The position numbers and the translations under genes are program-made. The notes beneath the pieces are model-generated. The model saw only the letters and a program-made list of their open reading frames with translations, was not told the origin of the DNA and did not search any database. Of a stretch of DNA of 10,046 nt, positions 1 to 7,561 are shown one piece after another. Positions within the stretch are counted from its first letter, which is position 1. Every line of letters starts with the position of its first letter. The DNA comes from an uncultured Oscillospiraceae bacterium (GTDB taxonomy: Bacteria > Bacillota > Clostridia > Oscillospirales > Oscillospiraceae). The DNA lies in NCBI GenBank assembly GCA_905234005.1, contig CAJOFW010000039.1:1-10046 (forward strand), read 5' to 3'.

Positions 1-89
1 TGGCGGAGAGAGAGGGATTCGAACCCCCGGCCCCTTGCGGAGTCACTGGTTTTCAAGACCAGCTCCATAAACCACTCGGACATCTCTCC
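1..89 (-). tRNA. tRNA-Ser (anticodon UGA)
   Basis: Read on the minus strand, this folds as a complete class II tRNA that decodes UCA (and other UCN) serine codons. The acceptor strand GGAGAGA (89-83) pairs with TCTCTCC, followed by discriminator G and an encoded CCA at 3-1. U8 and G9 follow the acceptor stem. The anticodon stem is CTGGT/ACCAG with loop CTTGAAA, which places anticodon TGA at plus positions 53-55. A long variable arm, typical of tRNA-Ser, precedes the T arm with its GGTTCGAAT loop. It is divergent from the ABC-F gene and has its own near-consensus promoter immediately upstream. Its terminator would lie beyond the window edge. Confidence 0.97.
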
Positions 90-102
90 GCATCGCTCGA
101 AC

Positions 103-131
103 ATCTTAGCATACTTTTTTTGCCTTGTCAA
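103..131 (-). promoter_or_regulatory. Sigma-A-type promoter of the tRNA-Ser gene
   Basis: On the minus strand a perfect -35 box TTGACA (131-126) is followed after exactly 17 bases by TAAGAT (108-103), which matches 4 of 6 bases of the -10 consensus. The spacer includes a run of seven A. Transcription would begin near 96, a few bases before the mature tRNA 5' end at 89. That fits a stable-RNA gene with a very short 5' leader. The assignment rests on sequence match and position only. Confidence 0.8.
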
Positions 132-162
132 TCCAATCGGAAGATTTTTTTGCAGAAGATAC

Positions 163-191
163 TATCAAAGCGGGGAAAAGTGTGATACAAT
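163..191 (+). promoter_or_regulatory. Probable extended -10 promoter of the ABC-F gene
   Basis: TGATACAAT (183-191) is an extended -10 element: TG, one base, then TACAAT, matching TATAAT at 5 of 6 positions. The hexamer 17 bases upstream (TATCAA, 163-168) is a poor -35, which an extended -10 can tolerate. The start site would fall near 198, leaving a leader of about 20 bases that contains the Shine-Dalgarno sequence at 205-210. This element argues against any coding start upstream of 203. Confidence 0.6.
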
Positions 192-204
192 ACCATGACA
201 CCAT

Positions 205-210
205 GGAGGA
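205..210 (+). promoter_or_regulatory. Shine-Dalgarno site fixing the ABC-F start
   Basis: GGAGGA lies 7 bases before the ATG at 218, which is ideal spacing. The in-frame ATG codons at 203 and 212 are respectively upstream of it and almost adjacent to it. The site therefore favours 218, giving a protein that begins MITVENLSL as is usual in this ABC-F subfamily. Confidence 0.8.
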
Positions 211-217
211 TATGAGC

Positions 218-1816
218 ATGATCACTGTTGAAAATCTTTCCCTGCAATACGGCAGCCAGGTTCTCTTTTCCGGCGCCGATCTGCAGTTCACGACCGGCAA
301 CTGCTACGGCATCATCGGCGCGAACGGCGCCGGCAAGTCCACGTTTCTGAAGATCCTGTCCGGCGACATCGAGCCGTCGAAGGGGCATGTGTACATCGAC
401 CCCAAGTGCCGGATGTCCGTCCTGCGGCAGGATCAGAATATGTACGACGACTACGTCGTCATCGACACCGTCATCATGGGCAACCCCCGCCTCTACGAGT
501 GCGGGAAGGAGAAGGACGCCATCTACGAGAAGGAGGACTTCACCGACGAGGACGGCATCCGCGCCGCGGAGCTGGAGGAGGAATACGCCGAGCTGGGCGG
601 CTGGGAGGCCGAATCCGACGCCTCCCGTCTTCTGCAGGGCCTCGGCATCCCCGTATCCCTGCACCGGAAGCAGATGACCGAGCTGGAGGGCCGCCAGAAG
701 GTCAAGGTGCTGCTCGCGCAGGCGCTGTTCGGCCATCCCGACATCATCCTCATGGACGAGCCGACGAACAACCTCGACCTCGCCTCCACCGTGTGGCTCG
801 AGGACTTCCTGATGGATTACGAGGGCACCGTCCTCGTCGTGAGCCACGACCGGTATTTCCTCAACAACATCTGCACCCACATCGTCGACATCGACTACGG
901 CAAGATCCGTATGTACGTCGGCAACTACGACTTCTGGTACGAGTCCTCGCAGCTCATGCAGAAGCTCATCAAGGACCAGAACAAGAAGGCCGAGCAGAAG
1001 ATCCAGGAGCTGCAGGCGTTCATCCAGCGCTTTTCGGCGAACAAGTCGAAATCCCGTCAGGCCACAAGCCGCCGCAAGCTTCTGGACAAGATCACCGTGG
1101 AGCAGATGCCGGCCTCGTCCCGGCGGTATCCGTGGGTCGGCTTCAAGGCCAGCCGGGAGCCGGGCAAGGATCGCCTGTTCGTGACGAACGTCTCGAAGAC
1201 CGTGGACGGCGAGAAGCTCATCAACAACGTCTCGTTCATCATGAACCGGGAGGACAAGATCGCGTTCATCAGCGCGAACGAGAACGCCATCACCTGTATG
1301 TTCCGCCTGCTCGCCGGCGAGCTGGAGCCGGACGAGGGCGAGATCAAATGGGGCGTCTCGACGACGCAGGCGTATTTCCCCCGGGACTTCGACAGCTACT
1401 TCGAGGGCTGCGACCTCGAGCTGATGGACTGGATGCGCCAGTTCTCGGACGACAAGCGGCGCACGTTCCTCGGCCGGATGCTGTTCTCCGGCGACGACGT
1501 CTATAAAAAGGTCAGCGTCCTGTCCGGCGGCGAGAAGGTGCGCTGCATGATCTCGAAGATGATGCTGGCCGGTACGAACGTGCTGATGTTCGACCAGCCG
1601 ACGAACCACCTCGACCTCGAGAGCATCGCCGCCCTCAACAACGGCATGAGCGCCTTCCCCTACAACATCCTCTTCTACAGCCACGACCACCAGCTCACCG
1701 AGACCGTCGCGAACCGTATCATCGAGCTGACCCCGGACGGCTGCATCGACCGGATGTGCACCTATGACGAGTACATGCACATGATGGGCCGCGACGTAAA
1801 CGAGATCGTCGAATAA
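218..1816 (+). CDS. ABC-F family ATPase (YkpA/YbiT-like), one degenerate ATP site
   Basis: A 532-residue soluble protein with two ABC ATPase domains and no membrane segment, joined by a charged, probably helical linker (about residues 245-300). That architecture marks ABC-F proteins, which generally act at the ribosome E-site in translation or antibiotic resistance; the role of this member is unknown. NBD1 has Walker A GANGAGKS (34-41) and Walker B MDEPTNNLD (179-187), but its signature is LEGRQ (156-160) instead of LSGGQ. NBD2 has signature LSGGE (435-439), but its Walker A position reads SANENAIT (352-359) without the lysine, and its Walker B is FDQPTNHLD with Gln460 where the catalytic Glu normally sits. 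The degenerate motifs all belong to the same composite site. The start at 218 follows the Shine-Dalgarno site, the downstream extended -10 and family alignment. The gene is monocistronic or leads into uvrA after 113 bases. Confidence 0.93.
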   Translation: MITVENLSLQYGSQVLFSGADLQFTTGNCYGIIGANGAGKSTFLKILSGDIEPSKGHVYIDPKCRMSVLRQDQNMYDDYVVIDTVIMGNPRLYECGKEKDAIYEKEDFTDEDGIRAAELEEEYAELGGWEAESDASRLLQGLGIPVSLHRKQMTELEGRQKVKVLLAQALFGHPDIILMDEPTNNLDLASTVWLEDFLMDYEGTVLVVSHDRYFLNNICTHIVDIDYGKIRMYVGNYDFWYESSQLMQKLIKDQNKKAEQKIQELQAFIQRFSANKSKSRQATSRRKLLDKITVEQMPASSRRYPWVGFKASREPGKDRLFVTNVSKTVDGEKLINNVSFIMNREDKIAFISANENAITCMFRLLAGELEPDEGEIKWGVSTTQAYFPRDFDSYFEGCDLELMDWMRQFSDDKRRTFLGRMLFSGDDVYKKVSVLSGGEKVRCMISKMMLAGTNVLMFDQPTNHLDLESIAALNNGMSAFPYNILFYSHDHQLTETVANRIIELTPDGCIDRMCTYDEYMHMMGRDVNEIVE

Positions 1817-1828
1817 CCGCGCCGCAAA

Positions 1829-1878
1829 ACGGGCCGAGCGCCCTGCGCGCGGCGCAGTCTTCCCGTTCGGCAGCCCGT
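1829..1878 (+). other. Stem-loop in the ABC-F/uvrA gap
   Basis: The outer arms ACGGG-CCGA (1829-1837) and TCGG-cag-CCCGT (1867-1878) pair, with a 3-base bulge on the right. Inside them GCGCC (1838-1842) can pair with GGCGC (1851-1855). It begins 12 bases after the ABC-F stop codon, where a terminator would be expected, but no run of T follows. It may be an RNA 3'-end structure, a Rho-type or imperfect terminator, or chance pairing in GC-rich DNA. I see no convincing uvrA promoter in the rest of this gap. Confidence 0.35.
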
Positions 1879-1929
1879 GCTGAACAGTTACCGCAAAACA
1901 GCCATATCACACCAAGGAATCCTTTTGCC

Positions 1930-4767
1930 ATGCCCGATACCATCCGCATCCAGGGTGCGAGAGAAAACAACCTGAAAAACATCTCCATCGACCTGCCCCG
2001 CGACCGGCTCATCGTATTCACCGGCCTTTCCGGCAGCGGCAAGTCGAGCCTCGCCTTCGACACGATCTACGCCGAGGGCCAGCGGCGGTATGTGGAGAGC
2101 CTGTCAAGCTACGCCCGGCAGTTTCTCGGCCAGATGGACAAGCCCGACGTGGACTACATCGACGGCCTCTCCCCCGCCATATCCATCGACCAGAAGACGA
2201 CGAGCCGCAACCCCCGCTCCACCGTCGGCACGGTGACGGAGATTTACGACTATCTCCGTCTGCTGTGGGCACGCGTCGGCGTGCCCCACTGTCCGAGATG
2301 CGGCAAGGAGATACGCCGCCAGACCATCGACCAGATCGTCGATCAGGTCATGGCCCTGCCCGAGGGGACGAGGCTGCAGGTTCTCGCCCCCGTCGTCCGC
2401 GCCCGCAAGGGCGAGCACGCGAAGGTGTTCGAGGACGCCCGGCGCTCCGGCTTCGTCCGCGTCCGGGCCGACGGAAACACCTACGATCTGTCCGAGGAGA
2501 TCGCCCTCGAGAAGAACAAAAAGCACAACATCGAGCTCATCATCGACCGCATCGTCGTAAAGCCCGACGCCGTGCGGCGGCTCACGGACTCGACCGAGAC
2601 CGCGATGGCCCTCGCCGACGGCATCGTCCGCTTCGACCTCGTGGGGCAGGACAGGGAGCTGTCCTTCTCCCAGAACTACGCCTGTGAGGACTGCGGCGTC
2701 TCCATCGAGGAGCTGACGCCGCGGCTGTTTTCGTTCAACGCCCCGTATGGGGCCTGTCCGACGTGCGGCGGACTCGGAAAGCTCCTGCAGGTCGATCCCG
2801 ACCTCATCATGCCGAACCCGTCGCTGTCCATCTACGACGGCGGCATCATGGCCTCCGGCTGGTCGAACGCACGGGGCGACTCGATCTGCCGGATGTATTA
2901 CGAGGCGCTCGCGAAGAAATACCGCTTCGACCTGCACGACCCGATCAAATCCCTCCCGAAGGAGGCAATAAACATCCTGCTCTACGGCACGAACGGCGAG
3001 CCGCTCTCGCTCCGGTACGAGCGCTCGAACGGCTACGGCACGCTCAACCAGCCGTTCGAGGGCATCGTGAACAACCTCGAGCGCCGCTACCGCGAGACGC
3101 AGTCCCAGGCCATGCGGGCGGAGCTGGAGGAGTGCATGGGCGAATATAACTGCCCCGACTGCGGCGGCGACCGCCTCAAGAAGGAGGTGCTGGCCGTCAC
3201 CGTCGGGGGCCTGAGCGTCATGGACTTCTGCAAAATGCCCGTGACGGAGAGCCTCGCCTTCCTCGACCGGCTCACGCTCAGCGAAAAGGACGCCATGATC
3301 GCCGACCGCGTCCTCAAGGAGATACGCCAGCGGCTCGGCTTTCTCGTAAGCGTCGGCCTCGGGTACCTGACGCTCTCCCGCGGCGCGGCCTCCCTGTCCG
3401 GCGGCGAGAGCCAGCGCATTCGCCTTGCGACGCAGATCGGCTCGGCGCTCATGGGCGTGCTGTACGTTTTGGACGAGCCGTCCATCGGCCTGCACCAGCG
3501 CGACAACGAAAAGCTCCTCCGCACGCTGCGGGAGCTTACCGACATCGGCAACACGCTGATCGTCGTGGAGCACGACGAGGACACCATCCGCGCCGCCGAC
3601 TGGGTCGTGGACATCGGCCCCGGGGCGGGCGTACACGGCGGCAGCGTCGTCTGCGCCGGCACGCCGGCGGATATCATGGCGTGCCCGGATTCCGTGACGG
3701 GCCAGTACCTCAGCGGGACGAGGAAAATCGCCCTGCCCGCCTCCCGGCGCAAGGGCAACGGGCATTTTCTGTCCGTGCGCGGCGCGGCGGCGAACAATCT
3801 CAAGCATATCGACGTGGATATCCCGCTCGGCACGTTCACCTGCGTCACCGGCGTCTCGGGCAGCGGCAAATCCTCGCTCGTGACCGAGATCATCGAGAAG
3901 ACCCTCGGCGCGGAGCTGAACCGCCGCAAGGTGCGTCCGGGCAAATCGGACGGCGTGTTCGGCCTTGAATACCTCGACAAGGTCATCGACATCGACCAAA
4001 GCCCGATCGGCCGCACGCCGCGGTCGAATCCCGCGACGTACACGGGTCTCTTCGGCGACATCCGCGATCTCTTCGCCTCCACCCAGGACGCGAAGCTTCG
4101 CGGCTACAAATCCGGCCGCTTCTCCTTCAACGTCAAGGGCGGCCGCTGCGAGGCGTGCTCCGGCGACGGCCTCGTCAAAATCGAGATGCACTTCCTTCCG
4201 GACGTCTACGTCCCGTGCGAGATATGCCACGGGCGGCGGTACAACCGCGAGACGCTGGAGGTCAAATACAAGAACAAAAGCATCGCGGACGTGCTCGACA
4301 TGACCGTGGAGGAGGCGCTGCCGTTCTTCCAAAACCATACCTCCATTCACGCCAGGCTTCAGACGCTGTGGGACGTCGGCCTCGGCTACATCCGCCTCGG
4401 GCAGTCGTCCACGACGCTGTCCGGCGGCGAGGCGCAGCGCGTCAAGCTCGCGACGGAGCTTTCCAAACGGGGCACCGGCGGCACGTTCTATATCCTCGAC
4501 GAGCCGACGACCGGCCTGCACACGGCGGATGTGGCGCGTCTTCTCGACATATTGCAGCGCCTCGCCGACACGGGCAGCACCGTGCTCGTCATCGAGCACA
4601 ACCTCGACGTCATCAAGTGCGCCGATCACATCATCGACCTCGGCCCCGAGGGCGGCGACGACGGCGGCCGCGTCGTATTCACCGGCACGCCCGAGGAATG
4701 CGCCGCCTGCGCCGAAAGTCACACGGGCAGATTCCTGCGGAAGGTTCTGACGGTGCCGGAAGCATGA
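1930..4767 (+). CDS. uvrA: Excinuclease ABC subunit A (UvrA)
   Basis: The damage-sensing ATPase of nucleotide excision repair; as a dimer it loads UvrB onto distorted DNA. At 945 residues it is full length for the family. NBD1 has Walker A GLSGSGKS (32-39), signature LSGGE (489-493) and Walker B VLDEP (513-517). NBD2 has Walker A GVSGSGKS (641-648), signature LSGGE (830-834) and Walker B ILDEP (855-859). Two zinc modules are intact: Cys252/255 with 276/279, and Cys740/743 with 763/766, the latter in the DNA-binding region. The start MPDTIRIQGARENNLKNI matches the usual UvrA N-terminus, and AAGGA (1914-1918) lies 11 bases upstream. uvrB and uvrC are not in the window, and no Firmicutes LexA box is visible upstream. 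The stop overlaps the next start as ATGA, so this gene probably heads the operon. Confidence 0.98.
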   Translation: MPDTIRIQGARENNLKNISIDLPRDRLIVFTGLSGSGKSSLAFDTIYAEGQRRYVESLSSYARQFLGQMDKPDVDYIDGLSPAISIDQKTTSRNPRSTVGTVTEIYDYLRLLWARVGVPHCPRCGKEIRRQTIDQIVDQVMALPEGTRLQVLAPVVRARKGEHAKVFEDARRSGFVRVRADGNTYDLSEEIALEKNKKHNIELIIDRIVVKPDAVRRLTDSTETAMALADGIVRFDLVGQDRELSFSQNYACEDCGVSIEELTPRLFSFNAPYGACPTCGGLGKLLQVDPDLIMPNPSLSIYDGGIMASGWSNARGDSICRMYYEALAKKYRFDLHDPIKSLPKEAINILLYGTNGEPLSLRYERSNGYGTLNQPFEGIVNNLERRYRETQSQAMRAELEECMGEYNCPDCGGDRLKKEVLAVTVGGLSVMDFCKMPVTESLAFLDRLTLSEKDAMIADRVLKEIRQRLGFLVSVGLGYLTLSRGAASLSGGESQRIRLATQIGSALMGVLYVLDEPSIGLHQRDNEKLLRTLRELTDIGNTLIVVEHDEDTIRAADWVVDIGPGAGVHGGSVVCAGTPADIMACPDSVTGQYLSGTRKIALPASRRKGNGHFLSVRGAAANNLKHIDVDIPLGTFTCVTGVSGSGKSSLVTEIIEKTLGAELNRRKVRPGKSDGVFGLEYLDKVIDIDQSPIGRTPRSNPATYTGLFGDIRDLFASTQDAKLRGYKSGRFSFNVKGGRCEACSGDGLVKIEMHFLPDVYVPCEICHGRRYNRETLEVKYKNKSIADVLDMTVEEALPFFQNHTSIHARLQTLWDVGLGYIRLGQSSTTLSGGEAQRVKLATELSKRGTGGTFYILDEPTTGLHTADVARLLDILQRLADTGSTVLVIEHNLDVIKCADHIIDLGPEGGDDGGRVVFTGTPEECAACAESHTGRFLRKVLTVPEA

Positions 4768-5255
4768 ATATCGCCGAAATCTTCTCCGGTCTCGGCATGG
4801 ACGAGACGCTTATAACCTTCCTCATCTCCATGCTCCCGGTCGTGGAGCTGCGCCTCGCAATCCCGGCCGGGGTGTCTCTCGGTCTGCCCGTCTGGCGGGC
4901 GGCGCTCGTGAGCGTCGTCGGAAACCTGCTCCCCGCGCCGTTTATCATCGCGTTCATCCGCGTGTTCATGGACTGGCTCAAGACCCGGTCAGAGCATGCG
5001 CGGCGCTTTGTCGCATGGCTCGAACGGCGGGGCACCGGGCCGAAGGCCGATCGCGTCCGGCAGTACGAGTTCTGGGGCCTCGTGCTGCTCGTCGCGATCC
5101 CGCTGCCCGGCACCGGCGCGTGGACAGGCTCCCTCGTCGCGGCGCTGCTCGACATCCGCATGAAACGGGCGCTGCCGCCCATCGCCCTCGGCGTCGTCCT
5201 CGCCGCGGCCATCGTTTCGCTCGCGACGGCCGGCGTCATCGAGCTTCTGATATGA
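4764..5255 (+). CDS. Small membrane protein, Sm_multidrug_ex family (COG2426)
   Basis: A 163-residue integral membrane protein. Hydrophobic segments lie at about 15-38, 43-68, 103-129 and 136-163, with a positively charged loop between the second and third (about 73-100). Family hallmarks are the ELRLAIP segment at 28-34 and the PLPGTGAWTG re-entrant-like motif at 113-122. The family name, small multi-drug export protein, rests on thin evidence; transport is plausible but the substrate is unknown. The ATG overlaps the uvrA stop (ATGA at 4764-4767), and its own stop overlaps the recD2 start in the same way. There is no room for separate ribosome recruitment, so translation is probably coupled. 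The family is confident; the function is not. Confidence 0.9.
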   Translation: MNIAEIFSGLGMDETLITFLISMLPVVELRLAIPAGVSLGLPVWRAALVSVVGNLLPAPFIIAFIRVFMDWLKTRSEHARRFVAWLERRGTGPKADRVRQYEFWGLVLLVAIPLPGTGAWTGSLVAALLDIRMKRALPPIALGVVLAAAIVSLATAGVIELLI

Positions 5256-7561
5256 ATACGCCTATGGACAATCGGATGGACAGTCGGATAGAAAATCGCA
5301 TGGACAGGCAGACGGACGGTCGGATAGACGGTCAAATGGACGGTCGGAACGAAAAAACGGAGACCATATCGGGCCGTGTCGCCTCGGTCATCTATTTCAA
5401 CGAGGAGAACGGCTACTCCGTTCTGCGGCTCGAGCTCACGGACGGCTCCGCCGCCGTCGTCGTCGGCTGCATCCCCCTCGCCGCCCCGGGCGAGGGGCTG
5501 ACCGCGTACGGCTCGTGGACGCGCCATCCGAGCCACGGCGAGCAGTTTCAGGCCGCCTATACCGAACGCATCATGCCCACGGGCACGGAGGCCATTTACG
5601 CCTACCTCGCAAGCCGCGTCGTGCGCGGCATCGGCCCCGCGACGGCGTCGCTGATCGTCGCCGCGTTCGGCGATCAGTCGCTCGAGGTGCTGCGCGATCA
5701 CCCCGAAAAGCTCGCGAAGCTCCGTGGCATCAGCCCGAAGAAGGCGCAGGAGATGTCCGAGCAGTTCCGACGGCAGACCGGTATGCGCTCGCTGATGGAA
5801 TTTCTCGGCGGCGCCGGCATCGCCCCGGCGTTCGCCCTGCGGCTGTATCGCTGCTATGGCGACGAGGCGCTCGACATCGTCCGCGACAACCCCTATATTT
5901 TAGCCAGCGTCCGCATCGGCGCAAGCTTCGCGGAGGCCGACCGGCTCGCCCTCTCCCTCGGCATGGAGGGCGACGCCCCGCACCGCATCGCGGCGGCGCT
6001 GCTCTTCGAGCTGCGGCACAACAGCGACAACGGCCACTGCTTCCTCCCCGTCGAAAAGCTCGCCGACGCGACGGCGCAGCTCATCGGCATAGAGCCCGGG
6101 CAGGCAGACGAGGTACTGTCCCTCCTCGACGAGGAGGGCGAGGTCGTGATCGAGCCTGTCTCGAACGTCACGGCGTGCTATACCTCGAGCCTGTACGACG
6201 CGGAGGTATTCGTCGCCGCCCGTCTCGCCGACATGGCGGCGCATACATACACCGATACCGGCGTGAAGACCGCCCTCGTCCTCGAAAAGCTCGAGGCGGA
6301 GCAGCGGTTTACGTTCGCCCCCCGCCAGCGTGAGACGCTGGAGCTTGCGTCAAGCCGCCAGCTTCTCGCCATCACCGGCGGCCCCGGCACCGGCAAGACG
6401 ACCACCGTCCGCGCCGTGCTCGCGCTGTTTGACGCGATGGGACTTGAGACGCTGCTGGCCGCGCCGACGGGACAGGCCGCGAAGCGGCTGTCCGAGGTGA
6501 CAGGCCGACCCGCGTCCACGATCCACCGCCTTCTGGAGGCAAGCTTCGACCCCGAGACGGACAGCGTGACCTTCCGCAAAAAGGAGGACGACCGCCTCCG
6601 CTGCGGGGCGCTGGTTCTCGACGAGTGCTCGATGATCGACCTGACGCTTATGCGGGCCGTTCTCGCGGCGATCGGCAAAAACTGCCGCCTCGTCCTCGTC
6701 GGGGACGCCGACCAGCTCCCGTCCGTCGGGCCGGGGCGTGTGTTCCGGGACATTCTGCGCAGCGGCGTAGTGCCCGCCGCACGGCTGACGGAGGTATTCC
6801 GCCAGCAGGAGGGCAGCCGCATCGTCGCCGCCGCCCACGACATAAACCACGGCGTTCTGCCCGATCTGCGGCTCAATAAGGACGGCTTCTATTTCATGCG
6901 CCGCCGCGACCCGAGAGCCGCCGCCGAGACGATCGTCTCCCTCTGCCGCGACCGGCTCCCGAACAATATGCACATCCCGCCCGAGCAGATCCAGGTTCTG
7001 ACGCCAACCCGCAAAGGCCCCGCCGGGACGCTGAATCTGAACGCTCTCCTGCAGGCGGCGCTCAATCCCCCGGCACAGGGCCGGAACGAGTTCACCCACG
7101 GCGAACGGATATTCCGCGAGGGCGACCGCGTCATGCAGATCCGAAACGACTACGACATCGAGTGGAAGACCGACGCGCTCGAGAGCGGCGTCGGCGTGTT
7201 CAACGGCGACATCGGCCGCATCGCCTCGATCGACCCCGCCGCGGAGACGCTGACCGTCGATTTCGACGGCCGCATGGCGGAGTACCTCTTCTCCCAGGCC
7301 GTCGAGCTGGAGCACGCGTGGGCGGCGACCGTCCACAAATCCCAGGGCAGCGAGTACCGGGCCGTCGTCCTCGCCGCCGCCGGCACGCCGAGGCAGCTCA
7401 TGTACCGCGGTCTGCTGTACACGGCGGTGTCCCGGGCGGCGGAGCTGCTTGTCGTCGTCGGCGACGAGGCCATCCTCGCCGCGATGACCGAAAACGAACG
7501 CCGCTCCAAGCGTTACAGCGGCCTGCGCATACGCCTTGTAAGCCGCGACGAGAACACATGA
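5252..7561 (+). CDS. recD2: RecD2 family ATP-dependent DNA helicase
   Basis: A 769-residue superfamily 1B 5'-3' helicase of the RecBC-independent type found in Firmicutes, linked to DNA repair and replication-fork stability. After a repetitive tail (residues 5-32) comes the N-terminal OB-like domain (ISGRVASVIYFNEENGYSVL), then helix-hairpin-helix segments with GIGPATA and GISPKKA. The motor has Walker A GGPGTGKT (376-383), motif II LDECS (Asp457, Glu458), motif III GDADQLPS, the LTEVFRQ segment, an HKSQGSE motif and motif VI YTAVSR (723-728). The chosen ATG overlaps the preceding stop as ATGA, matching the junctions on both sides. Later in-frame ATGs at 5264, 5276, 5300 and 5336 could also initiate and would shorten or remove the repeat. 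No strong Shine-Dalgarno site supports any one of them. Confidence 0.95.
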   Translation: MNTPMDNRMDSRIENRMDRQTDGRIDGQMDGRNEKTETISGRVASVIYFNEENGYSVLRLELTDGSAAVVVGCIPLAAPGEGLTAYGSWTRHPSHGEQFQAAYTERIMPTGTEAIYAYLASRVVRGIGPATASLIVAAFGDQSLEVLRDHPEKLAKLRGISPKKAQEMSEQFRRQTGMRSLMEFLGGAGIAPAFALRLYRCYGDEALDIVRDNPYILASVRIGASFAEADRLALSLGMEGDAPHRIAAALLFELRHNSDNGHCFLPVEKLADATAQLIGIEPGQADEVLSLLDEEGEVVIEPVSNVTACYTSSLYDAEVFVAARLADMAAHTYTDTGVKTALVLEKLEAEQRFTFAPRQRETLELASSRQLLAITGGPGTGKTTTVRAVLALFDAMGLETLLAAPTGQAAKRLSEVTGRPASTIHRLLEASFDPETDSVTFRKKEDDRLRCGALVLDECSMIDLTLMRAVLAAIGKNCRLVLVGDADQLPSVGPGRVFRDILRSGVVPAARLTEVFRQQEGSRIVAAAHDINHGVLPDLRLNKDGFYFMRRRDPRAAAETIVSLCRDRLPNNMHIPPEQIQVLTPTRKGPAGTLNLNALLQAALNPPAQGRNEFTHGERIFREGDRVMQIRNDYDIEWKTDALESGVGVFNGDIGRIASIDPAAETLTVDFDGRMAEYLFSQAVELEHAWAATVHKSQGSEYRAVVLAAAGTPRQLMYRGLLYTAVSRAAELLVVVGDEAILAAMTENERRSKRYSGLRIRLVSRDENT
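5264..5347 (+). repeat. Seven tandem 12-base repeats inside the recD2 5' end
   Basis: Seven contiguous 12-base units, close to ATGGACGGTCGG, start at 5264, 5276, 5288, 5300, 5312, 5324 and 5336. They encode MDNR, MDSR, IENR, MDRQ, TDGR, IDGQ and MDGR in turn. The unit is a multiple of three, so gain or loss of copies would preserve frame. The copies have diverged at several positions. The tract ends just before NEKTETISG, where homology to other RecD2 proteins begins. Confidence 0.92.

Noticed and set aside
125..217. N-terminal extension of the ABC-F frame from TTG at 125
   Set aside because: It would run through the extended -10 element and the Shine-Dalgarno site, and the added residues match nothing in the family. 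The start at 218 gives the normal N-terminus.
406..1506. Overlapping plus-strand open frames in arginine/proline-rich register (also 2265-2687, 4155 onward and 5515-6333)
   Set aside because: Out-of-frame readings of real genes. The R/P/A/G-rich composition is what shifted GC-rich codons give, and they lack start signals.
1881..1910. Possible uvrA promoter TGAACA-18-TATCAC
   Set aside because: Both boxes match only 4 of 6 consensus bases, and a start near 1917 would cut into the ribosome-binding site at 1914-1918.
1914..1924. Palindrome AAGGAaTCCTT over the uvrA ribosome-binding site
   Set aside because: The one-base centre cannot form a hairpin of useful stability, and five-base arms are easily found by chance.
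1817..1929. LexA/SOS box (GAAC-4-GTTC type) upstream of uvrA
   Set aside because: GAAC at 1882 is not followed by GTTC at the right spacing, and the GTTC at 1864-1868 is on the wrong side. No box is seen.
2104..4722. Very long antisense open frame (872 codons) opposite uvrA, and a similar 550-codon frame at 128-1780 opposite the ABC-F gene
   Set aside because: Both are shadows of GC-rich codon usage. The translations are low-complexity in A, V, D, L, E and R with no recognisable domain, and the sense genes are unambiguous.
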